This document shows, in pieces, positions 14,601 through 26,600 of a stretch of DNA of 64,000 nt (positions are counted from its first letter, which is position 1; each line of letters opens with the position of its first letter). This stretch comes from Channa striata (lineage: Eukaryota > Chordata > Actinopteri > Anabantiformes > Channidae), in NCBI GenBank assembly GCA_033026295.1, contig CM065188.1, positions 2,666,001 through 2,730,000 on the forward strand, given 5' to 3'. Made by a program: the position numbers and the translations under genes. Below the pieces are notes generated by a model that made no database searches, had not been told where the DNA came from, and was given only the letters and a program-made list of their open reading frames with translations.

Positions 14601-17600
14601 TGATTACTGTGGCTTCTTTTTTCTCTGCATTATTAAATTATTTGCTCGGAGTTCCAGTTTCTATAATGAGGTTTTACTCTCTGTGCTCAGCTGTTTAGTG
14701 CTGGGTTTCCTCAGCTGCGGGCTAGGATCTAAATTTAGCTCAAACTCATTCAAGAGAGGCAATATATCTAAGGCTTTAGGATTAAAATAATATGTTTCTC
14801 CTTAGGGCTCCAGGCTAGCAAAGATCCCCTGGTAAAGTGTATTAACCTATAATGTCCTAGTCCAACAGTTGTCCTGTTTGACCTTTACCTTGCTCTGGTT
14901 TATCCTCTGGGGCTCTTAGCACAACACAGCCTGTGACAGAGTTGCTGTTAGCTGGAGTTGAATCTCCTTCTCCACTTATTCTTGTCCTGAGGGCTTGAAA
15001 TCCACGGCTTGTTTTTTCCTGTCTGCTCAGCAAATAGCCTCAAGCTTGTTTCCCTTTTGTTGCACTGATTCTGGCATGCATAATTTAGACAGTGGACATT
15101 GTAACCAAACTCGCTGCTCAGCAGTTGAATATTTAGGCGCTTTACTTTTTTGTATAAGACCTTGAAAAGTCTAAAATCAAAGAAAAAACTGAAATAAATG
15201 CAATTAGCCTACTGTTTTACATTACATACATGCATTCACTAAAGTGAAGCCGAATTTTCTAGGGGAGTAAAGTAATTAAAAAATGTTTTTCATTATTTAG
15301 CTGACTAAATGCTGCATAATACTGTGGTACTTGCAAATATGTGTTACATATATAGTTCATGCATTTATGAACTTTTCTCTTTTAGCGTAAAATATTCTTG
15401 TTTTCTCAACTATTAAGGAACATGATCCAATTTTACATATTTGTAAGTGGCAAATGTATGGGAAATTCTGGCATTATTAGTTCATTTGAATGGGGAATTA
15501 CATTAGGTCTGTCAGTCAGATCAGTGGATCAGTGTGGAGGACCTGCATTGCTAAAAAAAAAAAAAAGAGCAACCTGGGTTTTCACTATCAAAGTCTGATC
15601 TGGACAACACATGTTCTTAGTGTGTGAGGGTTTGAGCGAAGACGATTTCTTCTTGTTGTACCTCCATTAGAAAGTAGATTCAAACACAGAATCAATGTTT
15701 TGACCCCTCCTGTGCAGTTAGTTTGACCCAAAGGTATGTGATGGTGTGGCAGTTTCATTACCTGAATACTCTGACAGTTTTGCACATGCATACACAAACA
15801 CATATACAGCTGCAGTGGCGGTGCAGCAGTAAAAACACTCAGCCTGACCTAGTTGTGTCCTCTTAGATCTGTGTCTGCTTTACAGGCCAGCTGGCTCAGA
15901 ATTTAAAGGGGAATGGGTGCAAGCACAAAACAAACACATACATATTAGTTTCAAAGCTAACAGCACTGCATTATTTTCAAGTAGATGCTCTAAGGAAGTG
16001 AAATGCATGTCTATAGAGTTATTTTGCGTATATTTGGTTCAACCACATTGACCACATTGATTTAATTTATAGGCCGTGTTATCATTTTGTAAAGTCTTAG
16101 TGATACATTCCAACAGGCTGTCTATACACACCACCCCATCCCTAAAGTATGAAAGAGAAAGCCTTCAAATTCAAGAACACTCAGACCACTCCCACATAAC
16201 CTCTGCTCTCCCTATTCCATTGAATTGTCCCAGCCACCAGACAGGGACCTCCTGCCCCCCCCATCTCTCCCCCCTCTCTGTTGCACCCACATCTCTCCAG
16301 CTGACTGGGGACCATTAAGTAGTCGCGAGCAGTCTGCAGCCGTCCAGACAGGCTCTCTAGTAGCAGGTGCTGGAGTGGGGGTCTCTTAAGACTGTGGGAA
16401 CTAAAGCCCAACAGCTGTTAGCTGGTCACCCAGACAGAGCATGTAGCCAGAAGCACTCTGCTGGGTGCTGTTAAAACCCTTGGTCCCTTCATTTAGGCCC
16501 TTTTGAAGTCCAGGTAAAGCATTTTATTTATTTTAAATTAAACGCTTAGTGAGGAAATTGTTGTACTGATTGTGACAGAAAATGTGGCATTTATTTATAT
16601 AAAGGTTCTTGAATTTTAAAGCCCTTACAACTAGATAAAGGGAACCCATTTCAACCGATGACAATAAAATTTACACTGATTTAGTGTGGGAAAGGATCCA
16701 GTCTTTCATATTTGCATATGGCAAAGTATGTGAACGTCTTAGATTTAAAATTTTTACATATGTTCCCAAACACAAATGTTAAAGACAATCCCTCAATAAA
16801 TGAAGAAGGGTGGTTTTTATATTTTAGTGTTAGTTCTGGTCTGATCATATTTTATCAAAAATTAAGAAATTGCATAAGGATTCACAAACTTTAAAGTGCA
16901 ACTGAATGTGTTAGGTTCATCCATTTCTTAGATATTTGCAGTTTTACTTTAAAAAGATCTGCTACTTTGATCTCTTATGTATGCTCTTTACAATTATCAA
17001 ATAATTATAAGACTACTTCATTAGAACAAAGCCAAAGGAGGAAGGCTATAAATGGCCCTTGTGCTCAGGCTGTGACACACACACATACACAAACAAGTGA
17101 AACAACCCCCTGGTGTCTTCATTAATCTCTGCTCCGTCAGGGAAACTAGGGAACTCGTCATGATTTTGCTCTCCCAGTTTCTTTCTTCTCTCAGCACAGG
17201 TAAATAGACGTGAGTGATGAGCTTTTTAAACCCTTCTGTGGCCATTCAGTCAACCTTTCTTTTTCTCCCTGCATCTGGGAAAAACAAGTACACGGTGTCT
17301 TTGATGCAAGTGGGCGTAAAGCTCCCCTCAAAGAAAGATGGAGAGGCTCTATTCGGGGGGACAAAAGGCTACTAAATTTCCCCTCTTGCTCTAGTTCTGG
17401 TGTTATGTCATTCCACGGTTTACTGTAAGAAAACCACGATCAGTGTGTGGCTCACAGGCGAGCGAAAGAATCCATTTGTGACCACACCAACTCACTTAGT
17501 TTGTGCTTGTTTCTCTCTCTCACCTTCTCCCTTTCTTTTCTCTTGCCAGTACAAGTGCCAGCCCCTCCCCCAGACTTTCCTCCATCTCTCCCTGCCACAC

Positions 17601-20600
17601 TCTCCTTTGCTCTTTCTGTCACCCTGTCTTTCATTTCATTCAAAGGAAAGGGGAGGCATTTAATTCTTGGCTACATGCCCATTTCTATGATGGCAGGTTG
17701 CCTCATTATCAGCTCATCTCATCGCTTATTTCTGCTGTTACTCTTGCAAGCTGGCTTCATACACTGTAGCTCCAATGTCTTGTTGCTGTTGTTTAATTTC
17801 ACCTCTGCAGCACAAGCATATTTGGTTTAATTATCAATAGGATATTTAAAAATGACTATTGAGATGTAGTCCAGGTTCTGTCCAGAAAATAGGCCTGTGA
17901 GTACATGCTCAGAAAAAGGCCGCCCTGCTCACTGCTGGAAACATGAGGAGCCACAGAGGGCCCTTTTGTTTTTATTTTTGACCCTATTCATTCATAATGC
18001 ATAATCAGAGACTGCCCTCCTAATTGCAACCAGCCACATTACTGACACATGATTGCAAATGGTGGATGAAAAAATTGTTCTCTTTGTTTTTCATGTTCAG
18101 CTCTCTTTTGTCCCACACCGCACCCCCTCCCCTGCAAAATTATTGCTTTGCCAAGAACCAGCAAGACCTTTCTGCTGGAATGTCTGGGAAAGGAGTTGAA
18201 AGGATACAATCAAGGCACGATAAGGTGAAAGGATATGAGTGTTTTGCATTAGTCCACACATCTATATTTACAGTAGTGCACATAATAGCATTCGCACACA
18301 TATAGTATAAAATAACCCAACACAGAATTCTTATTATAAATGTTACTTAGAAAAGAGTGTCACTTTTTTGTTGCGGTTTATATCCACATATGCTCTTTGC
18401 ATTGTACAGAATAACAAAATTTATGTACATACCATTCATCTGAGATACAGCTTGCTCATCTAGTGACAGCAGTGGATAGGTGTAGTCAGATGTCCCATTC
18501 TAGCTTAGCGTGGATCTATGTAAGCGCTTTCAGAGTGGTGCTGGTGCGTCTCTCCTAAGGTATTTTTCCATTCTCTTCCTTTCTCAGACTGACCCCCTTT
18601 TCCAACTGCAGGGAACACACGCTCCTTTTTCTTTCCTTTTTGTGTTGTTGTTTGACCATAGTGTCTCTGACGGAAATGATTACTACTAAGGTTGCATTCC
18701 AGACATTGATGTCCTATTGTGTAACCTTTTTTAACACACTTTGGGAAGCAAAATGTGCAAATGATGTGGAGATAAAGAAAGGAAAAGAGGTAGATAGCGA
18801 GCGGTGGGTGAGGGTTTCCTGAGGCTGCAGCCTCTGAGCTTCTTGGCTGTGTTTCAGATTTGGTAAAATTATGCTTTTCTTTGTTTAGAAAACATTAGAA
18901 GGGCTGTGACAAAGCAGAAAGAAATATCATTTCTGGGTTTTAACAATGCTGTCACATTTTTCAGCAAAAAAAAAACAAGCCACTGAGAGATTGTACCGGT
19001 GACTGGGAAGGCCAGGGCTTTGTTTGGGTTGGGTTTAGTTTCACTCTTTTGTTTAAGTTTGACTGGGCGGTAAGAAGGCATGTGCCAAACCAGGAGATCT
19101 GAAATGTGCCAAATCAGCCTTTTGCAAAATACCTTCTCCACTGATATTCTATACTGAACTTCAGTTTAGATTTTTTTAAAGTGTAAATTAATGTATAAAC
19201 AGTATCTGGTCTTTTGTACCTCTTTGACTCATCTGTTATTGTGACAACTCTATCAGTCTTCTCTATGCAAAATAACATCGTCCTTTAGTATGTAATGGCA
19301 TGTACAGATAATATATAGTTGAATTCCATGTCCACCAAAAACAAGCCTTAAATGTTTTTTTTTTGTTTGTTTGTTTGCTGTTTTTTTTTTTTTTTTTTTG
19401 CTTTGGTGTTTCCACTTTGTCAAGTTATTGTGCAGGCGTTACTTGTGAGCTTTGTATTCCCTTAAATTTGTTATGCAAACTGAGATTAGGCTTTGACAGG
19501 GAGACTAACTTATTTCTGACTGAAGGCTGACATCTGGCTTTTTTTACATTTGAATAATTCTGAATGTCAAACACTTAGCACTCAGAAGTTCTGAGTGCTA
19601 TCGGTTTTGCTGTATGTTTTATTTTATTTTTTTGCATTTGATTGCAAACTAACTGCAGCCCAGTGTTGGTGTGTGTGCCATCAGTCGAACAACCCTGTGC
19701 AATAAGGCTGCCTGGGAAGTAGAGATAAATATGTTTGGCTTTGTGGTGTGTTATGTAGTATCTCAAAGCCACATATCTATGTGTGTGTCTGCGTGTGTGT
19801 CTGCGTGTGTGTGTCTGCGTGTGTGTGTCTGCGTGTGTGTGTCTGCGTGTGTGTGTGTGTGTGTCCCAAAACCTCAAACAAATAGACTTTTAACTCATCG
19901 GACTGGATTATTTTGACCACTGGGACATTATCTCGTGGCAGATAATTTGTAGCTATTATTGACATCACTGAAACAATCTGATGGAAACTAACAACAAAAT
20001 AATAGAAGGCAAATCAGCCAAACAAGGCAAATATTTTACAAAAATTAAGTAACCACAAAACATTTGGGCAGGTATGCAGAAATGTATAAATGTCTTTTAG
20101 ACTTGTTATACTCGGTGAAAAACCCTCAGTGATGTATATGTTTATAGTTGCAATTTGTGTGTTTTTAAAGTGCTGTAGTCATCTTAAAAATGTATTTGGC
20201 ATTTATTTCATTAAGAATTTCATGCTTTCACTTATCTAATATTGGAAAAAATCACAACACAGATAAATATCAAAAATTTCACGGACAGCTTTCATTTTAG
20301 ATGTTTCATGAAAGGTGATTTATTTTATCCTCAGTGATTTTTCTTATTTCATAAGCTTGTGTGTTAGTGGTTTTCCAAGCAGTAGTTTTTTAAATGCATT
20401 ATTTGAGGCCGGGCGAGTGGTTAGGATGTTTGCATGCTGGATCAATACCCTCCCTGCGCTCACCCACTAGCACTAATAAGGCTATTGATTAGTTGCCTCC
20501 AACTGATTGATTACCCCTTTACAGCATCGACTCTGTCTATTATTAGTTTTCTGTCTGATGAGATGCTTTTGTTACTAATGAAATTGCTTGTGTGCAATAT

Positions 20601-23600
20601 AATGTTAATTGGAAAAATGTTGGAAAAGTCATTTTTAATAGTATGCTACTGAATTTGTAGATTATGCTCAAAGGTCTGAAAAGTTGAAGGACAAGGTTTA
20701 TTGGTAGTTCTTAGTTCACAGATTGTAATAAAACATGTAGAAATATTCTGAATTTAATGTAGACACGTACAGTTTTGGTGGTGAGAAAGCAGTAGAGACA
20801 CACATGGATTCAGACAAGCTTGTAGGAAGTGGTCACTTAGTGCAATTCAGTTGAAGGAGGAGTAGACCTGGTGGGGTGTAGGGAGTGATGGATGAGAAGC
20901 CATCCTGCTTTCATTCCAATAAATGAGCAGCGTTCCACTTGGGCTTCGCTTCACAGCCCCAGCCACGAAGCCTCAATGGAGACTGATGGGCCTCTCAGCG
21001 CTGGGTGTTAAAGTAGAGCAGAGGGGAAAAGGGGGAGAAATTAAAGGGTGAGAAAATGTAGGGGCTGCAAGGGTGAGAGGGAGGCAACATGGACAGTGTG
21101 AGAGACGAGGGGAGGGGTATTATAATAGATAAGGGTGGCTAGAGAGTGAATAGATAGCACGGGACAAAACAAGACAGCAAGTGAAGTGGAAATGAGTTGA
21201 ATAGAGAAGTGGAGGGAAGTTAAGTGGAAAGTAAGGGCAAAGGAGGGAAAGAAGAAGGATGAGTAAAAAAAAAGAATGTGAGGGCTCAATCTCCACATTT
21301 CTATATAGTTGACTGCGCAAGGGCACAGATATATGGATCTGCCATAGCTGATATGCCATGTAGCATGCTTGGCTGGGCATTTTGATTATGTGTTGTATTG
21401 TGGAACCTGCAAGTGCGAGCATGCAAGTGATAAAATTGCTCCAGGAGCTGAATTGAATTATGTTCCATATTCTAACGTGTATTTTTTTCTATTCCTTTCT
21501 GCATTTTCCCTTCCCACCTTCCTATCTTTCATTTAGCCCCTGTTTATTTTCTTTCTGACTCCTCATCTCTTCCTACTTCCCTGTTCCCCTTTGTCTCAAA
21601 CTCTCCACCCTCTCCTCCTTCAACTTGTCCACCCTCTCCTCCTCCTTTTTTCTCATTAGATACATCTCCCCAGAGTGGCCCTGGTGCCCAGTATGAGACA
21701 TCTCACTGGGGAATCTCTTTGCCAGTTGACAGCCCTTCCAGTGCCAACAGCTGGGACAAAGTGATTATTGACGGAAGTGACAAAGAAGCTTGGCCGTCCA
21801 TCAACCGCAGTAGTGAACCCAGCCACCCTACAGCACCAGAATGCCCCTTGGGCTTAGCTAGCTCTAAACCAGACACCAGTGCTGTCACTAACACCAATAG
21901 TAGTAGTTTTCTGAGTATGGCCACAGGTGCTGCAGGCCAGCAGGCCCACTATCCCTCTCTCAAAACTAACAATAACATGATGACAGGCCCTGGATCAGCC
22001 AACGCATTAGCTGGTAGCAGAGGTTGGGGCTCAGAGGGGAAACAAGACAGTGGCCGTATAGGAGTGCCCAGTAACTGGGGTTCTCCCAGTTTCAACTTGA
22101 ACCTCAATCCCAATGCCAACCCATCAGCCTGGCCAGTTCTGGGCCATGAAGGCGGTGGAGGTAGTGGTATTGGCACCAATGGAGTTCCCAGCTCCTCGTC
22201 TCTCCCACCAGGTATCAATGGAAATGGAAATATGGGAAATGGAAGCCTGGGATGCACAGACAATGGTGGTGGCGGTTGGGTTGGGATGATAAATGCTAAC
22301 GAAAATGATCAATCGCACCCTTCAACCAATAAAAGCTTGTCTTTCAATATGGAACCTGCTAACCTTAACACTGATGGACCAAACCACACTAAGCAACAGC
22401 AGCAAGCTCAGGAGCCTATGAGCCCTATCCATGGGTTAACTGGCTGGGGAGGCCAGTCACCCACTGAATCATCTCAGCTTAATGGGGACACAACAGGCAG
22501 CTCTGTATGGGGTAGTGGAGAAACCAAGGCAGCTGACTCCCCCAAGGACCAAGGCTGGGACTCAACTCCCTCTGGAGGCCTTTCTGCCTGGGGCCGCCAA
22601 GGCAGTGGTGGCGGGAGTAGTGGAAGTGGTGGATGGGGTGACTGGGGGAAAACCTCCGGTGGTGGAGATGCATCTAAAGGCTGGGACTCATTAGATGCTG
22701 GTAGTTCTGGGTCAGGCCAAGAGCAGCAACTTAGCTCATGGGGCCAGCAACCTGGAACAGCCCCAGCAAGTGTAGGTAGTGGAGATAGCAGTGAAGGTCG
22801 ATCTCAACGCAGAGACAGATCGTCCAGCATGGATTTTACCCCTCTGCTACCTCGGCAGGACTTAGACCCTAAGGTGCTGAGCAACTCTGGGTGGGGGCAG
22901 ACCCCCATTCGACAGCACACTGTGTGGGAGATGGAAGAAGCCAACTCTGATGATGGGAAGAGCAACAGCAGCTCCGACATCATGGGAGGCTCCAGTTCTA
23001 ATAGTGGACCCACATCTATCAACCCTAACATTGGCCCCAGTCAGAGGCCTGGGTCGGGAGAAAAAAGTGACAGTGAGGTATCGTCCTCTGGCTGGGGAGC
23101 CCCGCCACCTCAACCAATCCAGACTGGATCAGGATGGGGTGAACCCCCACAGTCACTGACCAAATCCTCTAATGGCACTACTAGTGGATGGGGAGACCCT
23201 TTGCCTGCCAGAGGTCCTACCAGTGGGAGTACACCATCATGGGGTTCTGGGGACAAGTCACCCAGCTGGGATGATGGCCTAACAAAAAGCCAGCCTACTG
23301 GCTGGGGAGAAGGCCCTAAAAGCTCTCGTGGCTGGGGAAACAGTAATGGGGGCTCCAATGGCTCCAGCACAGGGGATTGGGGAGAGCCAGAGGTCAAGAA
23401 CAGTGGTTCCTCCAGCAGCATGTGGGAAGGAGAAGGAGGCAACGGAGGAAGTAGCGGATGGAAGGACAGCCCCAGGTTAGGAAATAGAGGAGGAGGTGGC
23501 TTAGGTAAGCCTGCTCCTACTGTGAGTAATAGCAGCTGGGGGGAGGCCTCACGTGTCAGTGGCCCAGTTCAAGGAGGCTGGGGATCTACCAAGCCCCAGG

Positions 23601-26600
23601 AAAGCAGTAACAGCAACAGTAATGGTAGTGGAGGAGGTGGAAGCATTGGTTCATGGGGTGGTCCTGGTTCTGTGAAACAGAACCCCTCTGGCTGGGGCAA
23701 TGTCAACAAACAGGATCAGGGCATGGAGCCCACTGGCTGGGAGGAGCCCTCTCCCCCCTCTATCCGCAGGAAGATGGAGATTGATGATGGAACATCCACC
23801 TGGGGTGATCCCAGTGCCTACAACAAGACTGTCAACATGTGGGATCGCAACAATGCCAGTGGTAACCCTGGCAACAGTGGCCCAGCTCCCAGTAAAAATG
23901 GTGGAATGATTATGCCTAACAATACCAACAACAATCATTCTGCTGGCAATGGCAACAACAATCACCATCATGCTCACCACATGCACAACCATCCCCATCA
24001 TGGTCAGCCCCCAGCTCATCTGCAACATCATGGAAACAATAATGGGTCACCCAACAATGGCGCCTCACATCCAAGTACAGGCCCTCAGGGTAGACCCCCC
24101 CTCGCCAACCCAGGTAAAGTATAATCTACTGTTGTATTGTGCTACTTGTAAAATGTATTATCTGTTGAAAGTTAATGCATTAGGTAGATAATAAACTGAT
24201 TTGATAAAGTTCAATCTGATTTATAAACGTGAACTGTTTTATTTAATTAAAGGGACTAAGCTTAAATTGAGATTTTTTTTCACTCATTGGCACAAGTGAT
24301 GAATTTACTAATAAAAAAAATGGTTTGAAACAATATTTAATCCATTCACACGTGATTTCCTGAATGAATTCTCCCACAGTGTTAATCATCAGTCAGACAG
24401 TTTCACATGAATTGCTGGCTTCTTAATGATCAAACATACTTTGCACAGCAAGTTTAAGTTAATGTTGCGGCCAGTTTAAATTAGGATCAGAAGAGCATTA
24501 ATATCAACACATTAATGCTCTTTTTAATGTAAATGAGCCCATTGGCCCCTACTGTTTATTATTTGCTGTTCAACATTGAACATTATGACCACCTCAAGTC
24601 ATACTGGGCCATCTTTACTGAAGACCTTCTACCAAATGACCCGAGCTGCTGCTTCAAACATCATACACTGGGGTGGATTATTGATGGACTATTATAGTTG
24701 TTAGTTACTTAGATTTCCACTGTATATTTTTGAGTAACAGAATGTTAAAATTTAGATGTGTGGAATTCACTGTTCTCTTCCAGGTTGGGGAGAGCTTCCC
24801 AGTGTGCAGCCCAAGTCAGAGCCTGCTTGGGGAGAGCCAGCAGCTCCAACGTCAACTGTGGACAATGGCACCTCTGCCTGGGGCAAGCCTCCAGGTGGAG
24901 TAGGAGGATGGGGAGGTGGTGGTCACGAGCCCTCTGGACCTTATGGCAGGGCCACCGGCCCTCCAGGTTCTGCACCCTGCAAGCCAGGTAATACTTAAAG
25001 ATAAATAATATTTTCAAACACGGAGATTCATGATGCCAACCATTGGGGAAAATAACATGGTCCAGAACACATAAATATGTTGTTGATCATATTGGTGTGC
25101 ATACATTCCCTTCTGGCTATTATCGAATGCTTAGCCACACAGATGCATATAAAACGTATTATGTGAATTCAAACACGAGGTAGGTGAATAAAAACAGCAA
25201 GTTTCTTCAGAGCTGCACCATTTGTGGCAGTACTGAAGGTTTTATGGTGCTACAGGCGTGTTGCTGTGATTAAAGCAATTCCACCCCTCAGTAGGTCTTT
25301 GTTATTTCTGTTGGTAGTGTAAAATGGGAGAGTGAGGTTTGGGGGCGATGCAGAATGTGGAATAGCAATAGTGACACCAAGTGGTTGTAGTGAAAATGAC
25401 CTGGTCCTCATCCTCTGTAAAGGTTTGCATAGTCCCAACGTGAACACAGGGTATGCCCCAAACACGATGTATCCAAAATATTACATTAGCTTTCTAATTA
25501 TTTTCTTACATCCTTGAAATGTCTCCTTCTCAGGCCCCAAATCTATGCAAGATGGCTGGGGAAATGGAGGTGAGGAAATGAGCATGTCTACCGGCCAATG
25601 GGAAACTGAGGATGGGGACATGTGGAATAGCCCCACCTCCCAGGAGAGCAACTCATCGTGCAACTCTTGGGGAAATGGCCCCAAAAAAGTCCCGAGCAAG
25701 GTCAGAAAACTTTATTAGAAGATGTTAGTGGTGACGATTAGTACAATTTAAAGAAGCTTTATTATCATTGAAATTAACTAAAAATATTTTGATTGTGTGC
25801 TGTCAGGTGAAGATGACCAGTAAGACAGACGAAGTCTGGATCATGAACCGTCTCATTAAACAGCTCACTGACATGGGCTTTCCGGTAAGGAGGCAAAATA
25901 TTGATAAATAGCCACAAATGTGCTGCAGTAAAACCTAAACCCACTGCTGCACAGGCTAGAAACACCATGAATAAAACAATTTAAACTTCCTACAATTAAA
26001 CCATCATTACTAACTAATATGTTTTCTTTGCATTTCAGAGAGACCCTGCTGAGGAGGCTTTGAAGAGCAACAACATGAATCTTGACCAGGCCATGAGTAA
26101 GTTCAGCAGCATGTTTGTAGAGAGTGTGTGCTGTGTGTAAAGGGTTGCAAACATAGGAACATTTCTTCTGTGAAATAATTCATAACTTAACAGTACATCT
26201 TGTCTTTGATTCTGCTTGAAATCATCCATGCATTTCTCTGTGAAAAAGTTTTTGAACTTTGTAGTGGGGCATTTTCCAAGAGATGCATTAAAAGAATAAT
26301 TATTAGATGATAAATAAAAATCTCTAATATTATTTATTCGGTCCAGATGTATTAATGCTATTCTCCTTTTTGTTCCCAGGTGCCCTGTTGGAGAAGAAGA
26401 CAGACCTAGATAAAAGGGGCATGGGTATGTCTGATTACAGCAACGGCATGAACAAGCCCCTGGTGTGTCGCCCCTCTGCACTCTCCAAAGACCCCTCCGA
26501 CCGAACCACCTTTCTCGACAAGGTAAAAAGAATTAGCAGCTGACTAGCTATGAGACTTCTCTCCCAAATATATTTTTAAATTGTAATTGTAGCTGCAAAA

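Noticed and set aside
19776..19863. CRISPR-like regular repeat
   Set aside because: It is a simple TG-based minisatellite with no unique spacers, in a vertebrate genome.
19575..19968. Thr/His-rich and Cys/Val-rich open frames
   Set aside because: These are translations of the TG minisatellite.
21703..24031. Several long open frames on the minus strand opposite the tnrc6c GW exon
   Set aside because: They are shadows of a GC-richer coding exon, have no homology, and the plus strand encodes a clear GW182 protein.
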